Assembly: GCF_000164135.1 (NCBI RefSeq)
Contig: NZ_GG770554.1
Location: forward strand, 1,031,123 to 1,095,122
DNA: 64,000 bases
Direction: 5' to 3'
Source: Mycobacterium parascrofulaceum ATCC BAA-614
Lineage (GTDB): Bacteria > Actinomycetota > Actinomycetes > Mycobacteriales > Mycobacteriaceae
The first letter of the stretch is position 1; every line of letters begins with the position of its first letter. The position numbers and the translations under genes were made by a program. Of the stretch, positions 1-8,613 are shown in pieces. The notes under the pieces are model-generated. The model was not told the DNA's origin, did not search any database, and saw nothing but the letters and a program-made list of their open reading frames with translations.

Positions 1-859
1 AGGCCTGCGCGGGTGCCGTGGCCGGATCGGCCAGCCGGGCGGCCGCGGCATAGGTCAGGCTGCGCGCGCGCTCGATGCCGACGTAGTTGTCCGCCAGCGC
101 GTGCTTGACGCCCTGAAACGCGCCGATGGGCGTGCCGAACTGGCGGCGCGATTTGGCGTGCTCGACGGAGCGGTGCAGGGCCGCGCCGGCCACGCCGACC
201 AGGTCGGCGGCGGCGGCCACCAGTGGTGCGGTCAACGCCTCCTCGACGTCGACGGGCGCGGTCGCCACCGCCTCGGCGTCGACCTCGATGTCGGCAAGTG
301 GGTGCGCGGGATCGGTGGATTCACCCGCCGGTTCCACGCTGACCCCATCGCCGCAGCGCGCGACGGCCGCCACCACGCCACCGTCGTCGATACGGGCCAG
401 CGTGACGATGAGCTCGGCGCGTGCCACGTGGGGGACGGCGACGGCGTGCCCGCGCAGGCGCCCACCGGTCAGGCTCATCGGCACCCCCGGCAGCCGCGAG
501 CCCGGCGCGTGCACCGCCAGAGTGGCCACCACACCGCCCGCGATGTCGGTGAGGACCGCGTCGAGGCCGGCGCCCCGCAACGCCCCCGCGGCCAGACCGA
601 CGCTGCAGAGCAGCGGGATCGGCGCGACGGCGGCGCCGCATTCCTCGAGAACCAAGGCCAACTCGACGGGCCCGTAGTCGCCGGCCCCGGGGTGGGCCAG
701 CTCCGTCCAACCGAGATCGACGACCGTCTTCCACAGGGTCCGCCACCGCTCCGGGTCCGTCATCGCTTGCCGGGCGGCGTCGGGCGGGCACTCCGTGCGG
801 AGGATGTCGCGCACCGTGGCGCGCAGCGACAGCTGCTCCGAATTCAGTCCGACATCCAT
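1..859 (-). CDS. Acyl-CoA dehydrogenase (FadE family), 3' end cut by window
   Basis: The reverse strand reads as an open frame of 286 codons from ATG at 859 to the window edge, so the C-terminus is missing. The N-terminal part (MDVGLNSEQLSLRATVRDIL) is the helical entry of the acyl-CoA dehydrogenase fold, and RSVEHAKSRRQFGTPIGAFQ near the end is the start of the C-terminal helical domain with the family signature. It should be an FAD enzyme making a 2,3-enoyl-CoA. Many actinobacterial catabolic clusters carry short FadE proteins that work as heteromeric pairs; no partner FadE lies within the visible cluster, but one could lie beyond the left edge. It is divergent from the LLM oxidoreductase gene across a 78-bp AT-rich promoter region. 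The substrate is unknown. Confidence 0.88.
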   Translation of the reverse strand, partial: MDVGLNSEQLSLRATVRDILRTECPPDAARQAMTDPERWRTLWKTVVDLGWTELAHPGAGDYGPVELALVLEECGAAVAPIPLLCSVGLAAGALRGAGLDAVLTDIAGGVVATLAVHAPGSRLPGVPMSLTGGRLRGHAVAVPHVARAELIVTLARIDDGGVVAAVARCGDGVSVEPAGESTDPAHPLADIEVDAEAVATAPVDVEEALTAPLVAAAADLVGVAGAALHRSVEHAKSRRQFGTPIGAFQGVKHALADNYVGIERARSLTYAAAARLADPATAPAQA

Positions 860-871
860 AAGACCCCTAAC

Positions 872-884
872 ATAATAAAAATAG
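872..884. promoter_or_regulatory. AT-rich operator-like site in divergent fadE/LLM promoter
   Basis: The 78-bp gap between two divergent genes holds ATAATAAAAATAG, which stands out in this GC-rich DNA. A 12-of-13 match (ATAGTAAAAATAG) occurs at 7382-7394 in the divergent P450/Rieske gap, and related AAATAG/CTATTT inverted repeats sit in two further divergent gaps of the same island. I infer a shared regulator, perhaps the GntR protein encoded at 2502. The AT-rich stretch may also supply the -10 elements of both promoters. Confidence 0.5.
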
Positions 885-937
885 TAAACTAGCGGCCCGG
901 TTCGCAATCGCACCGGAAGATACGCATAGGTGGGCGC

Positions 938-1810
938 ATGGTCGAGTGGTATTTGTTCCTGCCGCAGGTGCGGCTGTCGGCGGCCGAGATCGCCGAGCGT
1001 GCACGCCACGCCGAGGCCAGCGGCTTCGACGGCATGGCGTTCATCGATCACCTCGAGGCGCCGGGCCTGCCCGATGAAAGCATCTGGGAGGCAATGGGCA
1101 TTGCCACCTGGGTGGCGGCCAAGACCGAGCGGCTCAGGATCGGCCACCTGGTGCTTTGCGACGCGTTTCGCCATCCCGCCGTGCTGGCCAAACAGGCCGT
1201 CACCTTGTCGGAGGCGTCGGGGGGCAGATTCGATCTGGGGCTGGGGGCGGGGTCCTGGCCCGCGGAGTTCACCAGATTCGATGTCGGCCTGCAAGATCCG
1301 GTGGCCAGGGTCGAGCAGCTCGGGCGCCACCTCGTCTCGATCAGGCAGTACTGGGGCGACGACAAGCAATCCGGCGTGCCCGCGCAGGCGCCGCGAAGGT
1401 CTCACCCGATCCCGCTCGTCCTGGGCGGCACCGGTCCCCGGATGATGGAACTCGTTCGCAGCTATGCGGATTGGTGGAATGTGCCGGCCAATCACCTGGA
1501 CAAGTTGCCCAAGCTGGCCCCCGCCGCGGGGACGGCCCGGGTGTCGGTGCAGCAGATGGTCGGATTTGTCCGGGCGGGCAGCGACCCGGACCAGGTGCGC
1601 GAGGTGAGCCAGAGGCGGTTCGGCAACCTGGGATCGGGCCTGGTCTGCGGCGATGCCGACGAATTGATCCGGCACTTCAACGGGCTGGACGCCCAGCGCG
1701 TCGAGCGGTTCTATGTCTGGTTCGCCGACTTCGCCGTCCCCGAATCCCTGCACGAGTTCGGCGAGACGGTGATCAAGGCGTTCGCTGCCGCCGGCGGCGG
1801 GCTTCCGTAG
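938..1810 (+). CDS. LLM-class (luciferase-like) flavin or F420-dependent oxidoreductase
   Basis: 290 aa, ATG start with AGGTGG a few bases upstream. The sequence has the bacterial luciferase-like TIM-barrel pattern: an early GFDGMAFIDH strand, ERLRIGHLV, then a GGRFDLGLGAGSWPAEF segment and LVLGGTGPRMMELVRSYADWWN near the cofactor site. In mycobacteria such proteins commonly use coenzyme F420, but FMN cannot be excluded. In this island it would serve as an oxidoreductase or monooxygenase acting on the same substrate as the P450 and Rieske enzymes. Its last 38 bp overlap the convergent SDR gene. Confidence 0.88.
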   Translation: MVEWYLFLPQVRLSAAEIAERARHAEASGFDGMAFIDHLEAPGLPDESIWEAMGIATWVAAKTERLRIGHLVLCDAFRHPAVLAKQAVTLSEASGGRFDLGLGAGSWPAEFTRFDVGLQDPVARVEQLGRHLVSIRQYWGDDKQSGVPAQAPRRSHPIPLVLGGTGPRMMELVRSYADWWNVPANHLDKLPKLAPAAGTARVSVQQMVGFVRAGSDPDQVREVSQRRFGNLGSGLVCGDADELIRHFNGLDAQRVERFYVWFADFAVPESLHEFGETVIKAFAAAGGGLP

Positions 1811-2492
1811 GCACCACCGGCGGCCGCGCGAACGGGCCCCGCTGCACCGCGCTGAGCCGGATCTCCGGCAGGTCGACCGACGGGTCGACGGTGTCGAGCC
1901 AGGCGACCGCGTCGGCCACATCGGAGACCTGGATCGCGTACATCTCGAAGGGAACGTCCTGCAGCATCTCGGTTTCTACCGGGCCGGGCGTCACGATGTG
2001 TACGGCGATGCCGTCGCGGTCCACCTCCAGCGCCAAGGCCCGTGCGAACGCGTTCATGCCGGCCTTCGACGCCGAGTAGGCCGTCCGGGCCATCATCGGT
2101 TCGTGCGCCGCCGACGACGAGATGAACACGAAGCGCGAACCCGGGTGCATCCTCGGCAGCGCCGCGGCGGTCACCACGAAGCACGAGTCCAGGTTGGCCG
2201 AGATGATGGTCCGCCACTGCTCGAACGTCTGCTTGCGCGCGTACGTCCCGCCCAGCGTGCCGGCGGCATGGACGACGAGGTCGATCCTCTCCAATGCGCT
2301 TGTGGCGGGCGCGAACCCGTCGGGATCGGACGCATCGGCCACGACATGGCGCGCGCCGATCTCCTCGGCGGCCGCGCGCAGCGGCGCCGCGCGCCGCGCC
2401 GCCAGCACCACGTCGTAACCCAGCTCGGCCAGCTTGCGACCGCACGCCTTTCCGATCCCGCCGCTGCCGCCGGTGACCAACGCGGTTCTCAT
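1773..2492 (-). CDS. Short-chain dehydrogenase/reductase
   Basis: 239 aa, ATG at 2492 with GAGGCGG upstream. The classical SDR motifs are present: TGGSGGIG for NAD(P) binding at residues 8-15, a NAG-equivalent HAAG, a catalytic serine in FISSSAAH, and YSASKAGMN with the catalytic Tyr and Lys. It starts 9 bp after the end of the upstream GntR gene on the same strand, so the two are probably one transcript. Its 3' end overlaps the convergent LLM gene by 38 bp. A role in oxidising a hydroxy-intermediate (a hydroxyacyl-CoA or alcohol) is inferred. Confidence 0.9.
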   Translation of the reverse strand: MRTALVTGGSGGIGKACGRKLAELGYDVVLAARRAAPLRAAAEEIGARHVVADASDPDGFAPATSALERIDLVVHAAGTLGGTYARKQTFEQWRTIISANLDSCFVVTAAALPRMHPGSRFVFISSSAAHEPMMARTAYSASKAGMNAFARALALEVDRDGIAVHIVTPGPVETEMLQDVPFEMYAIQVSDVADAVAWLDTVDPSVDLPEIRLSAVQRGPFARPPVVPTEARRRRQRTP

Positions 2493-2501
2493 GGCCGCCT
2501 C

Positions 2502-3323
2502 TTAGGGTTGCCGGAAATCCCGCGTCCGCGACAATGCTTGCGGCGACAGCGCGTGGATTCGTTGATCGTGCCGACCGGAGAGCACGTAGGTCTGGGTGTC
2601 GGCGAGATGACGACCGGCGATGCGGCGGGCCCGGTCGACGTCGCCCTCGGCGATGGTCTCGGTCAGCTTGACGTGGGTGCTCAGCACCGCGCGGCGTTGC
2701 GCCAACGAGGGATAGGTGCCGCGCGCCGCGCTCTCGTCCGCCCACTGCTGTTCATGGCTGGTCCACAGCGTTTCCAGGCTGCCGACGACCGCGATGATGG
2801 TGTGGTTTCCGCACCCGCGGACCACCAGATCATGGAATTCCCGGCCGATTTCGGTGAACAGCCCGCCGTCCTCGATGTTCTCGGCCATGGCGTCGTTGAC
2901 GCGGTTGAGTTCGGGAACCAAGGTGTCCGCACGGTCCGGTCGCCGCGCGGCCAGCGCGGCACACGCGGGCTCGAGCTCCTGCAGCGCCATGCCGAGGTCG
3001 GCAACGGCCACCGACTCGCTCTGCAGGAGGAGCCCGAGCATGTACGCGGCGCTGGTTTTGGCCGGGGCGTGCACGACGGCGCCCCCACGATTGCCCCGCC
3101 GGACTGAAACCAGCCCCTCGGTCTCCAGAATCCGCAGCGCTTCGCGCAGGGAAACCAAGCTCACGTTGAACTGTTCGACGAGCACCTCTTGTCGCGGCAG
3201 GAGATCGCCGTCGGCTAGCTCACCGTTGATGATCTGACGGCGCAACTCGTCGGCTACGATTTCTGCGATCCGCGGCGCCGACAAGCGGCGACGGGCGTCG
3301 CGCCCAATTCCCAAGGCGGTCAT
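2502..3323 (-). CDS. GntR family (FadR/FCD subfamily) transcriptional regulator
   Basis: 273 aa from ATG at 3323, which has GAGGA just upstream; a GTG at 3344 adds seven residues but lacks a ribosome site. The N-terminal winged helix reads LLPRQEVLVEQFNVSLVSLREALRILETEGLVSVRRG, the typical GntR pattern. The C-terminal FCD domain has the expected metal-ligand pattern, with an Asp/His pair in REFHDLVVRGCGNH and later histidines in STHVKLTETI and GRHLADTQ. FadR-type regulators usually bind an acyl-CoA or organic acid. It is divergent from the CoA-transferase gene, and an 8-bp inverted repeat lies between them. It is the best candidate for local regulator of the island. Confidence 0.9.
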   Translation of the reverse strand: MTALGIGRDARRRLSAPRIAEIVADELRRQIINGELADGDLLPRQEVLVEQFNVSLVSLREALRILETEGLVSVRRGNRGGAVVHAPAKTSAAYMLGLLLQSESVAVADLGMALQELEPACAALAARRPDRADTLVPELNRVNDAMAENIEDGGLFTEIGREFHDLVVRGCGNHTIIAVVGSLETLWTSHEQQWADESAARGTYPSLAQRRAVLSTHVKLTETIAEGDVDRARRIAGRHLADTQTYVLSGRHDQRIHALSPQALSRTRDFRQP

Positions 3324-3354
3324 CCGATCCTCGATACAAAGCACTCGCTGGCTT

Positions 3355-3385
3355 AGCTATTTTAGCAGTAATGGTATAAATAGCT
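3355..3385. promoter_or_regulatory. Inverted-repeat operator between gntR and CoA-transferase genes
   Basis: Perfect 8-bp arms AGCTATTT (3355-3362) and AAATAGCT (3378-3385) flank a 15-bp spacer. The left arm is itself part of GCTATTTTAGC (3357-3366 region), a small palindrome. The site lies 32 bp upstream of the regulator start and 36 bp upstream of the CoA-transferase start, ideal for autoregulation plus control of the divergent gene. Binding by the GntR protein is inferred. Confidence 0.6.
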
Positions 3386-3420
3386 TCTTCGATCGCGTGC
3401 CGATCGGGAGGGCGGGAAAA

Positions 3421-5808
3421 GTGAGCGAGCGGTCCGACAGCCGGCCCACGCCGCTGCACGACCTGCGCGTCGTCGAGATCAGTGACCGGATAGCCGGCAG
3501 CTACTGCGGCAAGCTGTTGGTCGACGCCGGCGCCCAGGTACGCAAAGTCGAGCCGCCACAAGGGGATTGGCTCCGCCGGTACTCCGCGACCCAATCGCCG
3601 GTGCCGGACGCACAGAGCTCGCCGTTTTTCGCTTACCTCAACGCCGGCAAGCGCAGCGTGACTTATCCGCCGGGTGCGCAGGGTCTCTCCGCGGAACTGG
3701 CCGCCGCCGACGTGGTGGTGATCACCGCCGGTCACGCGCGGGCCGTGGCGCTGGGCGTCGACCCGCAGCGGCTGCTGGCCGCCTCTCCGGGCGCCGTCAT
3801 CGTCACCATCTCCGACTTCGGCTGGACCGGACCGTACGCCGGCCGCGCGGCCAGCGAATTCACCCTGCAAGCCTGGGCGGGCTCGCCGGGCTTTCGCGGC
3901 GACCCCGCCGGGCCGCCCATCTCCATCGGCGGCGACCTGGGGGAGTACATGGGCGGCGTATATGCCGCGTTCGGCGCGCTGGCCGTGCGCCGCCGCGTCG
4001 AACGCGGTGGGCCCGGTGAGCACCTCGACCTGTCCATGCTCGAGGCGCTGACCGCGATGCAGAGCAGCGAATGGCTGCACTCCCAGCTGCTGCGGGTGCC
4101 GCCGATCCGCCGCACCCTGGAAGTGCCGTCGATCGAGCCGGCCAAGGACGGCTACGTGGGCATCACGATGGTCACCGGCCAGCAATGGCTCGACTTCGTC
4201 GCGATGGTGGAGTGTCCGCAGCTCGGGGAGATCGAGCAGCTGCGGTTCCAGATCGGCCGGTGGGCCTACCGTGACCTGATCCGCGAGCAGATCGGCCCGT
4301 GGCTGGCGGAGCGGACCGTCGAGGAGATCGTCGAGCTCGGCCAGCTTTTCCGGCTGCCCATCGCGGCGCTGGGCAACGGCTCCACGATCCGGGAGATGGA
4401 GTACGTGCGCGAGCGCGGGGCGTTCGTCCGCAACCCCGCCGGCTTCCACCAGCCCCGGGCGCCCTGGCTGATGTCGGCGTGCGCGCCCGCCGCGCCTGGG
4501 GTCAGTCCCGTCCTCGGGGAGGCGAATGGCGAGAACCCTTGGCCCCGAAGACAGTCTGCGCACGGATCGGCGACGGACGGACTGCCGCTGGCCGGTGTCC
4601 GCATCGTCGACCTGACGGCCTTCTGGGCCGGCCCCGCGGCGACCCACCTGCTGGCCGCGTTCGGCGCCGACGTGGTCAAGGTGGAGTCGATACAGCGGCC
4701 CGACGGCATCCGGTATTCGGGCGGCATGCGCACCGACGTCGACGATTGGTGGGAATACGGCTGGGTCTTCCACGCCATGAACACGAACAAGCGTTCCGTC
4801 ACACTGGATTTGGGATCCGAAGACGGGCGTCGCCTGTTCACCGAGCTGGCCGCGGGCGCCGACGTGGTGGTCGAGAACTTCTCACCGCGGGTGATGGACC
4901 ACTTCGGCCTCACCGCCGACGTGCTGCTGAACATCAATCCCGGGCTCGTCGTCGCCCGGATGCCCGCGTTCGGGCTGGACGGCCCGTGGCGGGACCGGGT
5001 CGGCTTCGCCCCCACCATGGAGCAGATCGCCGGTCTGGCCTGGGTGACCGGACTGCCCGAGACTCCGCCGGTCACGCCGCGCGGGGCGTGCGATCCGCTG
5101 GCCGGCGTGCACGCCGCGTTCGCCGTCCTGGCCGCGCTGAACTTCGCCGAACGGACCGGGTCCGGGCAGCTGGTCGAGCTGCCGATGCTCGAAACGGTGC
5201 TGAACGCCACCGCGATCCAGGCGATCGAGTCCGAGGTCTTCGGGACCACGCTGACGCGGCGGGGCAACCGCGGTGACGGCGACGCGATCCAGAACATCTA
5301 CCGCTGCGCCGGCGACGACGACGACTGGATTGCGGTCGCCGTGCGCGACGACGGGCAGTGGTGCGCCCTGGTCGAGCTGATGGACCGGCCGGCGTGGTGC
5401 GGCGAGGCGCTGTCCACGGTGACAGGACGGCGGCGCCGGGCCGACGACGTCGACCGCCGGCTCGCGGAATGGTTCGCGGGTCAGCCCCGCGACGCCACCG
5501 TGGAGCGATTGGCGGCCGCCGGCATTCCCGCCGCGCCGGTGGTTTCGCCGTCGCTGGTCGTGGAGAATCCCCAACTGCGCCATCGCGGATTCCTGGAGAC
5601 ACTGCACCACGCGAGCACCGGTCCGGGCCTGTATCCCTGTCCGCCGTTCGCCCGGCTGGCCGGGCAGGACAAGTGGCTGCTGCGGCCGCCCCCGTTACTG
5701 GGGGAGCACAATGAAGACGTACTGAGCGATCGCTGCGGGCTGACCGACGACGAACTGGCACGCCTCGCAACCAGCGGGGTGATCGGGACCCGGCCCAAGG
5801 GCCTCTAG
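3421..5808 (+). CDS. Double-domain family III CoA-transferase (CaiB/BaiF type)
   Basis: 795 aa from GTG at 3421, chosen because GGGAGGGCGGG precedes it; a GTG at 3397 is in frame but poorly placed. Two complete family III CoA-transferase domains are joined head to tail, about residues 8-385 (LHDLRVVEISDRIAGSYCGK onward) and 390-795 (LAGVRIVDLTAFWAGPAATH onward). The family nucleophile is an Asp in a V/LDxSMLE motif. Domain 1 keeps it (HLDLSMLEA, D203). Domain 2 has LVELPMLET, with Glu586 in the aligned position. The family forms interlocked dimers, so one chain may fold as an internal dimer with unequal sites. It would load CoA onto the pathway acid. It is followed 18 bp later by the ferredoxin gene. 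Confidence 0.92.
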   Translation: MSERSDSRPTPLHDLRVVEISDRIAGSYCGKLLVDAGAQVRKVEPPQGDWLRRYSATQSPVPDAQSSPFFAYLNAGKRSVTYPPGAQGLSAELAAADVVVITAGHARAVALGVDPQRLLAASPGAVIVTISDFGWTGPYAGRAASEFTLQAWAGSPGFRGDPAGPPISIGGDLGEYMGGVYAAFGALAVRRRVERGGPGEHLDLSMLEALTAMQSSEWLHSQLLRVPPIRRTLEVPSIEPAKDGYVGITMVTGQQWLDFVAMVECPQLGEIEQLRFQIGRWAYRDLIREQIGPWLAERTVEEIVELGQLFRLPIAALGNGSTIREMEYVRERGAFVRNPAGFHQPRAPWLMSACAPAAPGVSPVLGEANGENPWPRRQSAHGSATDGLPLAGVRIVDLTAFWAGPAATHLLAAFGADVVKVESIQRPDGIRYSGGMRTDVDDWWEYGWVFHAMNTNKRSVTLDLGSEDGRRLFTELAAGADVVVENFSPRVMDHFGLTADVLLNINPGLVVARMPAFGLDGPWRDRVGFAPTMEQIAGLAWVTGLPETPPVTPRGACDPLAGVHAAFAVLAALNFAERTGSGQLVELPMLETVLNATAIQAIESEVFGTTLTRRGNRGDGDAIQNIYRCAGDDDDWIAVAVRDDGQWCALVELMDRPAWCGEALSTVTGRRRRADDVDRRLAEWFAGQPRDATVERLAAAGIPAAPVVSPSLVVENPQLRHRGFLETLHHASTGPGLYPCPPFARLAGQDKWLLRPPPLLGEHNEDVLSDRCGLTDDELARLATSGVIGTRPKGL

Positions 5809-5826
5809 AGAAGTGGAGGGCATCTG

Positions 5827-6018
5827 ATGCGCGTGACAGTTGACGAAAACCTTTGTGAAGCCAACGGGTTCTGCGAATCACTGGCGCCGGAAGTCTTCGA
5901 ACTGGGGGACGAGGACGTCGTGCAGATCGCGGACGGCCCCGTGCCGGCTCGGCTGGAGATCGACGTCCGGGCCGCGGTGGACCAGTGCCCCAAGGCCGCG
6001 CTGCGGCTGGTCGACTGA
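5827..6018 (+). CDS. Small ferredoxin, probably 3Fe-4S
   Basis: 63 aa with a strong ribosome site (GTGGAGGG) and ATG start. The cluster motif is CEANGFC followed by a distant CPKA, so one of the usual four cysteines is replaced by Asn (C-x-x-N-x-x-C ... CP). This pattern is known from mycobacterial P450-linked ferredoxins, several of which hold a 3Fe-4S cluster. It follows the CoA-transferase gene and is convergent with the P450 gene, so it is the likely electron donor to that P450. No ferredoxin reductase is encoded in the window. Confidence 0.93.
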   Translation: MRVTVDENLCEANGFCESLAPEVFELGDEDVVQIADGPVPARLEIDVRAAVDQCPKAALRLVD

Positions 6019-6023
6019 CGCAC

Positions 6024-6043
6024 CCGGCGACGGAGAGCGCCGG
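6024..6043. terminator. Hairpin between convergent ferredoxin and P450 genes
   Basis: CCGGCG (6024-6029) and CGCCGG (6038-6043) form a 6-bp perfect stem with an 8-nt loop in the 67-bp convergent gap. There is no U-tract, so it is at best an I-shaped mycobacterial terminator serving either strand. Confidence 0.35.
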
Positions 6044-6085
6044 GACGGCCCGGGTTGGGCACCCACCCGCCCCGGCGGCGACGAC

Positions 6086-7324
6086 CTAGCGTCGCCCGGT
6101 GAGCGAGATCGACATTTCGTCGTAGATCGACATGTTCGTGGTCAGGTTCGGGTGAGCCACCTTGGGCGGGCCGAGGGCGATGTCGTCGCAGCGCAGCAAC
6201 AGTTCGTCGAACACCGCACGCAGTTCCGCGCGCGCCAGCATGGCGCCCAGGCAGTGATGCGGTCCACCGCCCCCGAACGCCACCTGCGGGTTCGGTTGAC
6301 GACCGATGTCGAAGACGAACGGCGACTCGAAGACCTCCTCGTCACGGTTCGCCGAACGCAGCATCGACACCACCCGCTCGCCCTTCGCAATGCGCTGTCC
6401 GTCCATCTCCACGTCGACCTTCGCGGTGCGCGTCCAGTAGGCGACCGGCGACGCCCAGCGCAACACCTCCTCGACGGCGCTGGGCCGCAGCGCTTCCTGC
6501 TCGCGATAGCGCTCGATCTGCTCCGGGTTCGCCACGAACGCCTGCAGCCCGATGGCCAGCGCATTCTTGGTGGTGTCGCTGCCGGCGAACGCCAGCACGA
6601 AGAAGAAGAACTCGAGTTCGTGCGGGGGCAAGCTGAAGTGATCGCCGTCCTCCCCGGTGATCACCGCGGTCGCCAGCGTGCTCCAGATGTCGTCGGTGGG
6701 ATTGCGCCGCTTTTCCGCGGTGAGTTCCATCGCATACCCGAAGATGTTGGCGTACAGGTCGGTTTCGTCCTGGCGGCTCAGCTGCGCTTCCGGCGAATTG
6801 GCCTTCAATATGCGGTCCAGGCCGTCGAAGATGCGGGGCCGGTCGCCCTCCGGTATGCCGATGATGTCGCCGATGACCGTCATCGGCAGCGCGTCGGCGA
6901 CGTCCTCGATCCAATCGCCGCCGCCCTCGGCGAGCAGGCCGTCGACCATGCGCGCGGCCCTGGCCCGGATGCCGTCCTCGAGCTTGGCGATCGCCCGCGG
7001 ATTGAACGCGTTCGAGATCAGCTTGCGGCGCTTGTTCAGCCCGGGCGGGTCCATGTTGATGATGGTGGGATACGACGAGAACATCCCGACCGGCTGGATG
7101 AGCGGGCCGTCGACCGCGGTGAACGAGTCCACATCGCGGTGCAGCCGCACCGCGTGCCGGTGCTTGGTGGTCACCCAGAACTGGCGCTGGACGGTCTTGG
7201 CGACACCGGGGGTCAGGTCGTGGCGGAAAAGAGGCCGGTTACGTCGCAGCTCCGCGAACAGCTCGTCGGGAAACCCGTTGCGCCACAGCGCGAAATCGGA
7301 AAGGTCCACTGCCGCAGCCGTCAT
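6086..7324 (-). CDS. Cytochrome P450
   Basis: 412 aa with all P450 landmarks: I-helix AGSDTT, the ExxR in EEVLRWASP, and the heme loop FGGGGPHHCLG with Cys358 as thiolate ligand. No membrane anchor is seen, as usual for actinobacterial soluble P450s. It is convergent with the ferredoxin gene and divergent from the KshA-like Rieske gene. An operator-like AT-rich site lies in that 150-bp gap. It should hydroxylate the island's substrate. The family number cannot be assigned without alignment; the general look is of mycobacterial P450s that oxidise sterol side chains or fatty acids. Confidence 0.95.
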   Translation of the reverse strand: MTAAAVDLSDFALWRNGFPDELFAELRRNRPLFRHDLTPGVAKTVQRQFWVTTKHRHAVRLHRDVDSFTAVDGPLIQPVGMFSSYPTIINMDPPGLNKRRKLISNAFNPRAIAKLEDGIRARAARMVDGLLAEGGGDWIEDVADALPMTVIGDIIGIPEGDRPRIFDGLDRILKANSPEAQLSRQDETDLYANIFGYAMELTAEKRRNPTDDIWSTLATAVITGEDGDHFSLPPHELEFFFFVLAFAGSDTTKNALAIGLQAFVANPEQIERYREQEALRPSAVEEVLRWASPVAYWTRTAKVDVEMDGQRIAKGERVVSMLRSANRDEEVFESPFVFDIGRQPNPQVAFGGGGPHHCLGAMLARAELRAVFDELLLRCDDIALGPPKVAHPNLTTNMSIYDEMSISLTGRR

Positions 7325-7381
7325 CTGTAACCCCGCTCTGTCCGGACGTTGCTGGTGTCGCGTTGACGTTCAATGCTTAAG

Positions 7382-7394
7382 ATAGTAAAAATAG
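7382..7394. promoter_or_regulatory. AT-rich operator-like site between P450 and Rieske genes
   Basis: ATAGTAAAAATAG matches the site at 872-884 in 12 of 13 positions and lies in the divergent P450/Rieske promoter gap, 57 bp upstream of the P450 start and 80 bp upstream of the Rieske start. It is read as part of the same regulon signal. Confidence 0.5.
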
Positions 7395-7474
7395 ACCTTG
7401 TCGTCGAACCGCGGTGAGTCTAGGGCGGCCCAGTTGCTCGGCTCGCCTTGGTCTGGGCGGGATATGGAGAGCTC

Positions 7475-8602
7475 GTGACGCATACAGTTTCTGATCCGGC
7501 GCCGGATTCGGCCGGAGATCCCTCGGAACGCGAGTTCGGGCAGGCGGGCATCGCGCTGTCGACCTACCGGTTCCCGACGGGCTGGTTCATCGTTGCCTTC
7601 GGCTCCGACCTGGCCGCCGGTCAGGTCAAGCGCGCCCACTACTTCGGCGAGGAACTCGTCATCTTCCGCACCGAGTCGGGCCAGGTGCACGTGATGGACG
7701 CCTATTGTCAGCACCTCGGCGCCAACCTGGCCGTCGGCGGCACCGTGGAAGGCGAGAACATCGTCTGTCCCTGGCACGGCTGGCGCTGGCGCGGCGACGG
7801 CACCAATGCGCTGATCCCCTACAGCAAAATCGGGTGCAAGAACAACGTGCGCATCCGCACCTACCCGAGCATGGAGTGGTACGGCTTCGTCCTCGCGTGG
7901 CACGAGCGGCACGGCAGGGCGCCCTACTGGCAGCCCCCGGTGCTGCCCGAACTCGAAACGGGCGAATATTACCCGCTGCACCCGCACACCCAGATGCTCA
8001 ACCGGGTGAAGGTTCACCCGCAGATGATCATCGAAAACGCCGCCGACCCGTACCACGTGCAATACGTGCACAAGGCCGCCAATCCCGCCACGACCGCGTC
8101 GTTCGAGGTGTCCGGCTACCACTTGCACGCGACCGTCAACGCCCATTTCGGCGGTGGCCGCGCGTCGACGTGGCTCACCCCCAACGGGCCGGTCGACGCG
8201 AAGATCATCTACGACAACTACTCGCTGGGACTGGGCGTGGTCCGGTTCCCCAGCGAGCTGGTGGCCACGGTTCAGGTCACCGGGCAGACGCCGGTCGACG
8301 AGGACTACACCGATTACTTCTATACGCAGGCTTCCGTCCGCGAACCGGGCGACACGGGCGACGTGCCGACCGGCCGCGCGGCCAAATTCCTGGCGCTGCA
8401 ACAAGAGGTGATCAAGCAGGACTTCTTCACCTGGGAGAACATGAAGTACCTGGAGAAGCCGAACCTGGCCCCCGAAGAGGCGCACGACTACGCCGCCCTG
8501 CGCCGCTGGGCCCACCGCTTCTACCCGGACACGCAGCCCGCGCCGTCCGACTTCGGCTACACCCCCGACGGTGAACCCGACCCGGCGGCCGCGAAAGCCT
8601 GA
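7475..8602 (+). CDS. Rieske non-heme iron oxygenase, KshA-like
   Basis: 375 aa from GTG at 7475, which is preceded by GGAGA; a TTG at 7448 is less likely. The N-terminal Rieske domain has C78-x-H80 and C98-x-x-H101 (YCQHLGANL and VCPWHGWRW). The mononuclear iron site follows in ADPYHVQYVHKAA. The overall size and the FPTGWFIV opening resemble the oxygenase of 3-ketosteroid 9-alpha-hydroxylase, but KshA paralogues differ widely in substrate and this one sits in a non-canonical context. It needs a reductase such as KshB, which is not encoded here. It is followed 11 bp later by the acyl-CoA ligase gene, with which it is probably co-transcribed. Confidence 0.92.
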   Translation: MTHTVSDPAPDSAGDPSEREFGQAGIALSTYRFPTGWFIVAFGSDLAAGQVKRAHYFGEELVIFRTESGQVHVMDAYCQHLGANLAVGGTVEGENIVCPWHGWRWRGDGTNALIPYSKIGCKNNVRIRTYPSMEWYGFVLAWHERHGRAPYWQPPVLPELETGEYYPLHPHTQMLNRVKVHPQMIIENAADPYHVQYVHKAANPATTASFEVSGYHLHATVNAHFGGGRASTWLTPNGPVDAKIIYDNYSLGLGVVRFPSELVATVQVTGQTPVDEDYTDYFYTQASVREPGDTGDVPTGRAAKFLALQQEVIKQDFFTWENMKYLEKPNLAPEEAHDYAALRRWAHRFYPDTQPAPSDFGYTPDGEPDPAAAKA

Positions 8603-8613
8603 TCGGCCGCAGG

